Positions 28,130-63,925 are shown, numbered from the stretch's first letter. The stretch: 64,000 nt of DNA from Lateolabrax maculatus (GCA_031216445.1 CM062215.1:7958001-8022000); one strand, 5' to 3'. Notes: generated by a model not told the origin, from the sequence alone. Program-made: numbers and translations.

Positions 28130-30624
28130 TACACATTCTCCCTAGCTCGGCATTAACTTCACAAATACAGCGACATTACATCTGACATATTAAATGGGGC
28201 TTGCCAGATTTGCATAAAACCAGCGGAGCTCTGCCCGTTCTTCAGCATCTCTGTCGAAACCATAATCGCCCACTCCGTAATGACAATTACTATAATGGAC
28301 TGATTGTTGAATTATACCATCAAAGTGGTTTTAGCACACATCTGCATAATTGTTCTTAGCATATACGCGCCTGTGCGCTCCTGACTGCCATTAGCTGTTG
28401 CAGAGGAGAGAGTGATTGAGGAGTCGCTCGATGCTTGAAGAACAGGCAAATTGTGTGCCAACTGTGTGGGCGTTTGGAGTGTGTGTGTGCCCGTAGAGTC
28501 TGTACTGTGTGAAAATGCACAAGCATTGTCTAATTAAAGATTGTTTTTGGATTAGAGAGTGTCCGGCGCAAAGTTCACTTTTGGGCGTCAACTCAGGGGC
28601 CCTTGAGCAAGGCACTGAACCTGTAATCTTCAGCTCAGGGGCAACCAGCAGCTCCCTGCTGCTGAACAAATGAGTGGAAATGTATGAATTTGAAACCTGA
28701 TATTTGTGGCAAACAAGCATCATGCTGAGTCAGTTTTATAAATAAATGTTCGGAAATTAGGTTATATACAAGTAAACATGTCACCCTCTCTGCATGATGC
28801 AAGCAAGCCCAGGGCCAATCAGTGACGAGATGCATCATTGCTCCCAGATTTTTGTAAATTATACCGGCGAGGTTGCAGCTTTCCAAACTGTTAACTTTAA
28901 TAGTATCGCCTCCACCAGGCCAGCTTTTTAAACACATGAACTCTTCCTTCCTTTCATTATCCCCAACTCCTGCTTGCACGCGTCAATTGAAACAAGCGGG
29001 ATGACCTTAAAAACTCTGTTTAGTTATACAGTCTTTGTTCAAAAGCTGTGTCCTGTGTTCAGCTTTTCATCAAAAAACAGATCCGTGATACTAGTGTCAC
29101 ATGACCAACAGATGGACGGACACATCGGTAGTACATGGGGGACTGTAGCAGCGTGAGCCAGATCAACAGCTGAACCCAGCTTTCCAGTTACAGTCCCTGT
29201 CTAAACATGCAGCGAGGCGTTGGGGGGGGGGGGGGGGCTGAGCTGTGCAGCGCTGAGGAAATCTCTCAGACTCTTTCTCCCAGCAAAAGTGCTAATTTCT
29301 TAATTGAATTCAATAGTGACAGATTGAGTCAGTATAGAGGAAGTAATTGTCTCTGCCGGTGTGTAGCGACACCTGAAACCTGCACGGAGGCCAGTGTTAC
29401 TTCATTTCCTCCTCTTCCTCCTCTCATTGCTCATCTCTTGAAAGCCGGCCAACATCCCACGCACGCAAAATCATGCTCCCTCTCACTCTCTCCTTTTCTC
29501 TGAACAGCACTCTGTGCTAATTACTCTCCGTTTCCATGGCAATGGGTAGCACCTCTTTTTTTTTTTTATTATCTTGGATAGTCCATCGCAAACATGCCTC
29601 ACATCCAATCATTCGACTGAGCCATCAGATTATATTGTTGAGTGGATGGATTTTATCTCGCAGTTGAGCAATCCACATTCATCCCCAAATTATCAAGAAC
29701 GCACAAAACAATTACGTTTTTCTTTCGTGATTCTTACACGTTAAAAAACACCATATTATAATATGAGAGTTTATATTCAATCTGTGATTCAACGTGCATT
29801 CAGGGAGTTCTTTTGTGATGAAGTGTATGTTTTTGGCTTCCTACATTTCCCAGATCAGGATTTGAGAGTCTTATACTCTTTTTTGATTGCCATAAATTTA
29901 TTATTATTTAATTGATCAGTGGTAAAATTTGGGGCATTTCATCAACATTACAAAAGGATCTTTTCAGCTTGTATGAATCCATCTGTCTCTCTCAGCTTTA
30001 GGTCTGTGCTCTTGATGTCTCACATTAGGCTCCATGAGTCACTTCGACACAGTCACACTTCTATATATGAAGGTGTAACTAAGTGTGTGTGCGGCTGGGG
30101 GGAGGGGGGGGGTGGGGGGGGGTGGTTTAATAGTGACATGGGTCAGAAAACTGAGCAGAAAGAGAGCGATAGCCTGAGAAAAAAAAAGGGGGTCAATTAT
30201 CACAGCTTTAGTGGCGCTCGGCTCATTACTCATTAAACACACAGGAATGTTGTCTCCGTGTGAGGCTGAACGGATACGTCTGAAACTTGAAATTCCACAA
30301 ATTTAGGAAAGAGATTTTGAGACATCAAACTGCCCATACAGGAATTTGCCATTTGCAACTACAGGCAAATAAAATTCAATAAACAACATGAATACAGGTT
30401 TTTTTTTACAGATTTTAGATAACACCACCAATATGTATTAATATCAGTAATAAACCCGTAAAAGCATCAGTTTGCTTCTTTAATGTATATTTATGTGACA
30501 TAAATTCACTACTAACTAATATTCATCTATAACATAAAAATGTACTTGTGTCGTCTTTGCACGTGCCTTCATGTTACATTATTCTCAATGACCCTGGGTT
30601 TTATGAATGGGCAGCAGGACGCTC
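26620..30624. other. Sequence between CpG block and mir-222/221, probable host intron
   Basis: No coding exon recognised. It holds a GGA-rich stretch (27423-27446), a (CA)n tract, G homopolymers (29221-29237; 30100-30122) and a repeat remnant at 28590-28670. The block 28140-28380 (ccgtaatgacaattactataatgg, ggttttagcacacatctgcataatt) is repeat-free and looks like a regulatory element. Confidence 0.5.
28590..28670. repeat. Short SINE-like repeat remnant
   Basis: The phrase gcccttgagcaaggcactgaac, followed by a clipped tail, is a common motif of high-copy fish repeats. Only about 80 nt can be recognised. Confidence 0.4.
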
Positions 30625-30675
30625 TGCCATTGGCTGAGAGCGACAGCCAATCAGGGAGGATCAGGAGGCGGGAGT
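30625..30675. promoter_or_regulatory. Paired inverted CCAAT boxes with GC-rich flank
   Basis: The sequence ccattggctgagag...cagccaatcagggagg holds ATTGG (30630-30634) and CCAAT (30650-30654) 15 nt apart in opposite orientation, followed by aggcgggag. It lies 1.75 kb upstream of mir-222, so it could be a proximal promoter or enhancer for the miRNA transcript. A long GT microsatellite follows (30720-30781). Confidence 0.35.
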
Positions 30676-30719
30676 GGATGAATGGACGAGTCAGACAGTT
30701 TTAGAGGTCAGGGCCTCTG

Positions 30720-30730
30720 GTGTGTGTGTG

Positions 30731-30781
<51 letters not shown>
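30720..30781 (+). repeat. (GT)n microsatellite
   Basis: About 30 GT units with one gc interruption, upstream of the mir-222/221 cluster. Other simple repeats: 132-185 (CA), 8777-8796 (CA), 8398-8413 (ATAC), 17371-17404 (GA), 28092-28127 (CA), 53682-53719 (CA, in kdm6a intron 2) and 49201-49270 (GA-rich, in intron 7). Confidence 0.95.
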
Positions 30782-30782
<1 letters not shown>

Positions 30783-31769
30783 ACACACTGACCTGCTTGG
30801 TTTATTGCAGGCGTCCATACATAGCTGTGGGAAATGCAGGCAGACAATCAGCTCGGTTAAAATTAGCAGTCAGGGCCACCTGTCTGTTTCTCACAACGAT
30901 GGAAACAGAGCAGGAAGGGCAGAGATGGATGGAACAGGAAGGAAGGAGATGGGGAAAAGAGGTATGAGGTGGGGAGGGGGGCACTGATCACACTGCTGGT
31001 TTAACTCCTTCTCTCGTGCTCTTTCTCTCCTTTTTTTTCCCCCCTCACTGCGACACAGGGAGACATTGTTAGGCGGCCTGGATTTGAGGAGGGGGGGTGG
31101 GGGGGGTGGTTGGTGGTCCGGGCCAAGCAGAGTTCACATACCTCTCTGCTGGATTCCAACTTTTTGGGACTTGAGCCCATTGATCAGCTCACGTGATGAC
31201 AGAGTTTTGGCAGGAGATACCTCTGCATGGTGTGCCGACGCCTTAGCCATGCAGAGTGTTAAGTAAAAGTGAGAAATGGCCCTTTTATTTTCACCGTTTT
31301 TGTTAATAATTGCAAAACCCTTCGGCCACCTGCATCCCCTACCCCCTTTCTCCTAACATGTTACACTATTGTCAGCGTATCGCAAAACTCGAGTTTCCGG
31401 CCTTTGTCGTTTCAGACAGCCAGCAGGAAGTCTTCTTCTTCTTAACTGATGAAGACTTCCTGTTCTAAAACGAGCATCTTGTTTCCTAGAATCACGACGT
31501 TTGAGCCCACACTGTGCTCCTCCGCCAAAGTGAAAGCGTCTTTCTAGGTAGAGAGTCAAAGGGTTCACTGTTACAGAAAGGCAGCGGGAAATATTCAGTG
31601 CTGCTCTATGACCACCAGAGAATTCAGCTTATTGCTACTTTCAAATGTTGAAAAATCAAATGTTGGATCTTTAATTTCCCGTGGGGGGTAAACTCAGCCG
31701 GGTTTGTGTGCAGTCTCGCCGTCAAAACCACCTCACGCGGTTAAAGTGATTCCTCTCTCTGTTTTCCAG

Positions 31770-32058
31770 GACTCCCCGTCAGGCGGCGGACAGCAGATGG
31801 ACACTCCGGGACAGGCGGCGCAAAGTCAGCCACCGGCGTCCGTCTGTGGCAGTCAAAATGGACGCCGCAACGGCTCAGGCGGCCATCTTGGGGCTGTGCG
31901 ACACTGAGAGGCGAAGAGGGAGACAAGGAGAACAAAATGTCATTCCACTGCAAAAATTCTTGCGGGCCCATAAAATGAAACAATGTCTACTTGACAGTCT
32001 GTCTATAGGTTGTCAGCAGGTCAACCAAAGAGTGATTTTCCTTCCTTGTTCTATTTGA
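31770..32058 (+). other. Putative exon start upstream of mir-222, GC-rich, with open reading frame
   Basis: A good acceptor (polypyrimidine then ttccag, ending 31769) precedes GC-rich sequence. Joined to the donor at 25617, an ATG at 25586 would give an uninterrupted frame of 106 codons ending TGA at 32056-32058. The product is basic and has no family I recognise, so I regard this as a probable non-coding exon. Two opposed YY1-like motifs lie inside, AAAATGG (31855-31861) and GGCCATCTTGG (31881-31891), so it may also be an internal promoter. Confidence 0.4.
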
Positions 32059-32387
32059 TTAACGTTTAGAAGCCTGAAGAGGTAAAAGTAATTCACAAGT
32101 TAAAAAGCTAAGAGAGAAATGTGGGATTTTTTTGTATTAAAATTGCATCAAAGTGTTGTTTGACAGATTTCCTACCAAAGAAAAACATATTTATTGTTTA
32201 ATTACAAACTACATCCTCACTTGCATCATGTCAGCAGTGGCCAGCACATCTGATACCCAGGGATCCTGCTTGTTTGTCATATTTCCTCTGCGTGAAGTTG
32301 TTTTCCTCCTCCTCCTCATTTCCCGTCCTCGGCTGAAGTGTGGCAGCTGGGCACCATTTTGGCTCCAGCCGGAGCTGCGAAGCCACG

Positions 32388-32475
32388 GGGCGCCCAGCGG
32401 TTGCTCAGTAGTCAGTGTAGATCCTGTGAGGCTGGCAGCAGCTACATCTGGCTACTGGGTCTCCGCTGGCAGCCA
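32388..32475 (+). ncRNA. mir222: mir-222 precursor hairpin
   Basis: The 3p arm at 32440-32463 begins AGCTACATCTGGCTACTGGG and equals mature miR-222-3p as I know it, including the trailing TCTC. The 5p arm at 32404-32425 (CTCAGTAGTCAGTGTAGATC...) differs from human miR-222-5p by one base (T for C at position 9). The stem extends with CCAGCGG (32394-32400) pairing CCGCTGG (32463-32469); the loop lies around 32426-32439. It lies about 320 nt upstream of mir-221 in the same orientation and order as in mammals. The seed GCTACAT is shared with miR-221. Confidence 0.96.
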
Positions 32476-32769
32476 TGTTATTCAGGACAAACCACAACAC
32501 AAACTGCACGATTGAAGTAACGTTTTCCGCCGCACTCTGTGGAATATTTACAGACATATTTTGAATTCCTCTCTAACAAGATTAGGGCATTTTCTTCTGG
32601 TGTTTTCTGTATGTAAGTTCACACCCTCTCCTTGTGATCTTTGCTGCCACGCAGCTTTTAAATTTCAAAAAAATGTCTCAAATGCCCACCCACTGTGAAG
32701 AGAGAAGCCTTCAGCAGTCCTAAGCCTAGACTGCATGGGTAGCTTTACTTTAAATCAAATTTGAGATAC

Positions 32770-32862
32770 TGGGTAAGTTCTGGACCTGGCATACAGTGTA
32801 GGATTCTGTGTGTCAGTCTACAGCTACATTGTCTGCTGGGTTTCAGGCCTACACTCTCACAC
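32770..32862 (+). ncRNA. mir221: mir-221 precursor hairpin
   Basis: The 3p arm at 32822-32844 begins AGCTACATTGTCTGCTGGGT and equals mature miR-221-3p in full. The 5p arm at 32784-32805 (ACCTGGCATACAGTGTAGG...) is the expected partner with two or three changes against human. ACCTGGC pairs with GCTGGGT across the loop. It is clustered with mir-222 and probably processed from one primary transcript. The precursor ends about 140 nt before the minus-strand kdm6a poly(A) signal. Confidence 0.96.
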
Positions 32863-33001
32863 AACAATGTCCACATGTTTCTGCCGTTTTCATTATTACT
32901 TTAGCTATTTGCTGTAAATGATCAATGATCAAGTGAACCTATGAAAGTATTGTGGTATGTTTTAAGGAACCAAAAAGCATGAATAATTTGACAACTTTGT
33001 G

Positions 33002-33007
33002 TTTATT
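33002..33007 (-). terminator. kdm6a: AATAAA poly(A) signal for kdm6a, minus strand
   Basis: On the minus strand the hexamer is followed by AT-rich then U/GU-rich sequence (gctttttggttcc, about 32955-32970). This is the most distal good signal before the plus-strand mir-221 hairpin. Confidence 0.45.
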
Positions 33008-33033
33008 GACTCATCATAAAACATTCTTCAAAC

Positions 33034-33039
33034 AATAAA
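33034..33039 (+). terminator. AATAAA poly(A) signal, plus strand
   Basis: The hexamer AATAAA is followed within about 15-30 nt by T/GT-rich sequence (tgtccgtttctgtac). It lies about 170 nt downstream of mir-221 and is a plausible end for the miRNA host RNA. A minus-strand AATAAA (33002-33007) for kdm6a lies just beside it. Confidence 0.45.
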
Positions 33040-34198
33040 ACAATTTTAAATGTCCGTTTCTGTACAATGCTTGCTAAGCAATTTTATTTATATATAGAAA
33101 ATGTAAGAGGAGTTGTGTTAAAATGACAAAACTCCTTCAAATTTAATGGCAGGTACTCTGGAAAAAATAACAGCATTCCATCAACAAATATTTTCAAGCA
33201 ATAAATATGTATTTATAAATAGTGTAAATTTACATCAAGATTAGAAACATAACGAAAACAAAAATCACAAATTAAACTTTATTCCATAAGTCTATGTGCA
33301 ACCCATTCTCTTTGTGACTTGGCTAGTAAGTTTTATTTTTTTTTTACTAAATTTTTCCATTTTTTACCTAAGAAACAAACAAAACGTCATAGTTTTGAAA
33401 TGAACAAGACAAAGATAAAACGTAAAACCTGTAAAAAAAAAAGAAAAAAAAAGAGGAAGAAAAGAAATGAAAATCACCTAAACTCTTCACATTACAAATT
33501 TTTTTGGAGATTTTGCTGTCGAAAGAGTCTTAAAATTACTATCTACCATAGAAAAAGACCAGTTAGGCTAGTGCTCCTTAGTAGGAAAAACAGAAGAAAA
33601 TTTGGGGGAAAATTCTAGAAATCAAAGCCAACATTTCATCCTGTTACCAGAATAGAAAAAGAATAAAAGGGAGAGAAAGAGAGAGAAAGGTTGTCAAGTC
33701 AGTAGTCTTTTACGGGTGGTGTTGCCAGTTGTGACAGTTAACAAGTATCTACAAAACATTTTTATCACGCATTAAGAATCCCGCTCCTCCCCCTCGTCCC
33801 CCTATTCCCAACCATTTTTGATTAAGTCCTCCATTAAAATAGGGCTGAACCATTGTCACTAGAGGGGGCTGGGAGGGGGGGGAGGAGAAGAGGGAAAGAA
33901 GTCCTGTTAGCGAGCTCGGTGGCGCCCCCCCCTGGAAGGGCAAGGCTCCAGCGCTTCAAACAGGTTGCATAGACAGACACACTAGGCCGCCTCAGCCTCC
34001 AGCCGTCGCTATGGAGACCAGCCATGTGGTGAGGGTGGGGAGACGGCCTTGGCTTTCCTGAATATCAGAAATGGTCCGCGTATGTAGATGTTTGTTTGTT
34101 CTTTTTTTTTTTTGTTTGTTTGTTTTAATCTTAATACAAGTTCCTGTAAATGGGCTTCATGGCTCCACAGCAGAAGAAGAAAGAGGTGTCACCTAATG

Positions 34199-60126
<25,928 letters not shown>

Positions 60127-61075
60127 GGAAAATCGCGACGCGGGGACCACCGGTTTGCTCCGCCGAATCAAAAAAGAAAAACTGAAGAAAACAAAATGAT
60201 CAAAAACTTTTTTCCAGGATGAAAAGATGCGATTCGATATAGTAAATCCTTTCGGGGGGGACAGAAGCGCTCTCCGGGTAGCTCCTCAAACGTCACATTT
60301 TTCATCACAAAGTGATACCGCGCCGCTGTATGAATGCGAATAACTGAATAAGATATCCAAGATGTGAGTATTTGACAATAAAACGCGTTTCGGCCGCGAA
60401 GATAAAGTTGTTATAATTGTGTCACCCAAGCGAACCCACGCGCCGCTGTAGCCACGCCCTCTCCCCCCTCATCAGCCAATAGGATCGGCCGCATCCCACC
60501 ATATGACTTCCCTGCTATATCACTCTTTTATCTCAAATATTCATTTTGTCCCTGCAAACCTCTCCTCTTTTCATGTCACGATTATTCTGGAAGCATTTTT
60601 AAAAAAATAAAAAATAAAAAATAAATATTTATCCTGTTTATTTGTCCGTCACTCGTGTGCATTAAAGTGACAGATCTTTGTTTCTCTCTCCCCCCCCCCC
60701 CCCGCCCCCCCCTTTCACAAATGCGATCGTTTCCACACGCTGAAATGTAATCCCAGTAATGTGTATTGACACTTCGGGTCGTCGGTTCCCGTTTACACAC
60801 GGGTTTGGACGGCGACTGCAATGCATCACTCGTCCCGAGCCGCTCGCCCCCCCCCCCCCAGTTGCAACCAACTGTTTGCACTTCCCGGAGCTTGCCCTCC
60901 CGACTCCAGCACGCCTTCCCCTGCACGCAGGAAAAGTTGCAGCGTTTTGGTTAATAACAAATTGCTGAGCCTAATCAAGCCCGATCAAAGCGTTTTAACT
61001 GACGTGGCATAGCATCATGGGGTGGGCGGGGCTTAGCATTGTCAACATCCTGGTGACATAACTGCTTTCTCCAAA
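60127..61075. promoter_or_regulatory. Divergent promoter interval between kdm6a and fundc1
   Basis: The two start codons are 949 bp apart and point away from each other. The interval and flanking first exons are GC/CpG-rich compared with the AT-rich surroundings. Visible candidate sites are a CCAAT box (60476-60480), a GC box GGGCGGGGC (61024-61032) close to fundc1, a CRE-like half-site cgtca near 60291, and two poly-C tracts (about 60692-60710 and 60847-60859). The fundc1 ATG lies inside AAAATGGCGAC, a YY1-like motif. No TATA box stands out. Shared control is an inference from spacing. Confidence 0.65.
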
Positions 61076-63759
61076 ATGGCGACGGTGGATCACAGGGAAG
61101 GTTCGTGACTTTGTTTGCTGGAAACGCGGCGATATGTTCCCCAAATAATTTAGGAATTTAATACTTTCCCCCCGACAACGATAATGTCATTAGGTTGCGG
61201 TCTTGACACCGAAGCGTATAAGAGTCGGGAAAGGGGAATTACAGTGGGATATATTGCATTGGTAGCCATTTGACGCTAACCAGCTAATTTGAGCTTCCCA
61301 AGTCATTTACATAGAATAAACAAGCAGCCCTCACTTTGGTGCTGGTGGGCACTCACCAGTGTTTAGGATGGAAAGGTAGATTGTCCTTAAGTGTGCCAAT
61401 ACACCCCTTATTCTCCCTTATTCTGAAGGGCTGGTGGTGCTATGTTTAAAGTATATATGTTTACACGTGTGTCCTTGTCTCACAGCAGGTCAGGACGACC
61501 CAGAGAGTGAAGATGAGGTCTATGAGGTTGTGGACCTGACAGAATATGCCCGGAGGCACCAGTGGTGGAGTAGGGTGTTCGGGAGCAACTCCGGCCCCAT
61601 TGCTGAGAAATACTCTGTGGCCACCCAGCTCATGATGGGAGGGGTGACTGGATGGTAAGGCACGAGCATCTATCTGCTCATGGCTCACAGGCTGAAATAC
61701 TGTCCCAACATTTGTTTTTATTACGCCTACCTGGCTGCGTTAATTCAGTAATGTTTACGGAACTATTATTGGTCAAACAGATTGTTTTGGAAAGATCTTA
61801 CGGTCAAGGCTGCCAATTCCGAAGCAAAAACATGACTGAGTATACATTCTTCCTCTCAACACATACAGGTGTGCTGGTTACCTCTTCCAGAGAGTTGGGA
61901 AGATAGCTGCTACCGCTGTTGGAGGAGGGTTCCTTCTTTTACAGGCAAGAGTGCCATAACACTGTGTTAATGTAGCCCTCGGTAATTGGATATTTACTAC
62001 AAGTGATAGAAAGTGCATCCTCTGTGAGATTCACATTTTGCCAATTCCATTGACAAGTGAAGATGCCAGCTGCACTGCATGATGCTCAGCTGGTCTCCTC
62101 TCTACAGCAGAAAGACTAGCATTGTGTGTCAGCTGGCTCTAGATGGACGCAGGCCATCTGGATGCTTGTTGGGTGAGATGCTATCAGTGTATAATTTTGT
62201 CTCTTAAAAACATGGTTGTAAGAGAGGCGGCCAGTTGACTTGATTCACAGGCTGACCACATAAAATAGTTTGTGGATAATCTAAACAATGTGTCTCTGAA
62301 CAGAACATTAGTTTTTCCACGTAGCCTTGTATCTTTGTATATGCGCTTTATTGTTATTTTATCATTCATGTGTCGATCAAAGACAGATTTCTGCACCCAG
62401 AAAGAAAAAGATTTTCAGTTATTCCCCTTTTTTATTCACTCAGAATTCTCTTATTGTCAGCATCAGATAAGCATTTATGTCGGTTCATTCTCCAAATTTC
62501 CATCAAGGTCAGGAAAAACACCTTCTTCTTCTTCTCTTCTGACCAAATGTTCCCTGAATACTTATTTATGTGTTTTGTTGGCCGAGTTGTCATCCTTTTA
62601 AATCCAAAGAATTATTTTACCTGCAGAGCTAGCCATCAGGTATTACTCAAAGATGGAGATAACCTTTTAAAAGATGGATTTTAGGAACCGAATCGCTTTT
62701 GTCTTTTAGTGATATTTGAAATTGATATGTTAAGGGAATTTGTTTTGCACACAGGGTTTCAGTAAAACACAGATTATGTCTCACTAACACACCATAAACC
62801 ACCAGACGGTGATGCAATATAGCACAGACAAAACTGGCTGATTTGACGAGACATGGGGTCAGTAGCCCAGTGGAAGGCAACAAAAGATTACTTATTAGTG
62901 CAAACATATTATGCCACCATAACATGTCCTGTCAGTGGACCATTTTGACCAGAATTGGAAAGCTAACAAAACAAATGCCGCACAGAATAAAGCATCATTT
63001 AATATTTCCACATTACAGGCGCAGAATCAGTCCTGAATATTACTTTTTTGTTTCCCCCCCACAGATTGCCAATCATAGTGGCTACGTGCAGGTGGACTGG
63101 AAGAAGGTGGAGAAAGATGTGAACAAAGCAAAGAAGCACCTGAAGAAGAAAGCTAACAAAGCAGTCCCTGAAATAAACACATTCATTGAGGAGGTAAAGG
63201 TACCTGTAACAAAGCTTGCTCTTCTTTTCATGCTCTTACTTATTTCTCATTAACTATTGCTGAAGCTGAATCAAATGTTTCTGAATTCTAATATGTCATC
63301 AGTTGAACTAATATATTTTTCTTTGATGTTCTGGTTTTGGTGGGGAGGTTTATTTATTTATCTGCAAACCAGCAATGCCCTCTAGTGTACTCTTGGCCAC
63401 ACTACACCCACTAGCTCTGACACAGCAGGCTTAAGAGAGATGGTAGATAAATACATTTTGAGTGTGGTGTGTCTGTGTGTGTTTGTATACATACATACAT
63501 ACCTAAGTACATGCGCACACACACACATATTATCTTTAGGTTAGAATGAAGTGATGGTCTTAACGGAGTAATTTTACACTTTTCATTTTTTCCAGTTAAC
63601 ACGTGTTCACTGGTTAATACAGCACTCCTTTTTAAGCTCTTATCGACTCATTCCCCGTCTTTTCTCTCCCCTCCTACGCAGGCCACAGACTTTGTAAAAA
63701 GGAACATCGTCTTGTCCAGCGGGTTCGTCGGTGGCTTCTTTCTGGGTTTGGCCTCCTAA
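61076..63759 (+). CDS. fundc1: FUN14 domain-containing protein 1, five coding exons, complete
   Basis: Outer mitochondrial membrane mitophagy receptor that recruits LC3/GABARAP under hypoxia. Exons: 61076-61100, 61486-61654 (or from 61489), 61869-61944, 63065-63193 and 63682-63759; 159 codons, 158 aa (human 155). The start AAAATGGCG has strong Kozak context. The N-terminal cytosolic part carries the LC3-interacting motif YEVV (residues 21-24) followed by DLTEYARRHQWW. Hydrophobic segments are at about SVATQLMMGGVTGW, AATAVGGGFLLLQ and the C-terminal SSGFVGGFFLGLAS. NHSGYVQVDW and the Lys-rich loop KKHLKKKANKA match the family. Intron 3 uses a GC donor (CAG/gcaaga at 61945), since the human-like junction LLLQ/IANHSG admits no GT alternative. 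Ser17 of human (ULK1 site) is Val20 here; Ser13 corresponds to Ser16. Confidence 0.96.
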
Positions 63760-63925
63760 AGTTGCTGCACACGCAGCAGTCTCCATTTACTGTGAATCAC
63801 ATCACTACATAGGTCACTTTCCTCTCCATTGTTTACTTCTTGTTTCCCAATGATTCCTTTAAACGAGCCAAATGGGGGGGTGGGGGGGTTATGTTGAACA
63901 TTAAAGCATGATCTGTTGTGACAGT
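63760..63925 (+). other. fundc1: fundc1 3' UTR start with poly(A) signal
   Basis: After the TAA (63757-63759) runs non-coding sequence with a G-rich stretch (63874-63888) and an ATTAAA variant poly(A) signal at 63900-63905, followed by a GT-rich stretch. A further T-rich site may lie beyond the window edge, so the end is approximate. Confidence 0.5.

Larger units (their letters stand above)
25586..33060 (+). ncRNA. Putative pri-miR-222/221 host transcript (span inferred)
   Basis: Vertebrate miR-221/222 come from a long spliced primary RNA whose promoter lies kilobases upstream. Here a CpG-rich block holds the donor CACG/gtaagt (exon end 25617), and a pyrimidine-rich acceptor tctctctgttttccag ends at 31769, so a last exon could start at 31770, include both hairpins and end after a plus-strand AATAAA at 33034-33039 with a GT-rich stretch downstream. 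Orientation and order fit. No transcript data support the pairing; other first exons are possible, including one from the CCAAT-containing segment near 30.64 kb. Confidence 0.5.
32985..34198 (-). other. kdm6a: kdm6a 3' untranslated region (extent inferred)
   Basis: About 1.2 kb of AT-rich, gene-free sequence follows the TGA. It contains homopolymer A/T tracts (for example 34309-34336). A minus-strand AATAAA (plus-strand tttatt, 33002-33007) is followed by GU/U-rich sequence and is the best distal poly(A) signal; another AATAAA-like site lies near 33280. The real end could differ, and no transcript evidence is available. Reading by eye I found no miR-221/222 seed match in it. Confidence 0.5.

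Noticed and set aside
1..33000. Exons of DIPK2B (CXorf36), the neighbour of KDM6A in human
   Set aside because: No exon-like segments with recognisable DIPK2B sequence were found on either strand.
32985..34198. miR-221/222 target site in the kdm6a 3' UTR
   Set aside because: I looked for the seed complement ATGTAGC on the minus strand and found none, so no local feedback loop is claimed.
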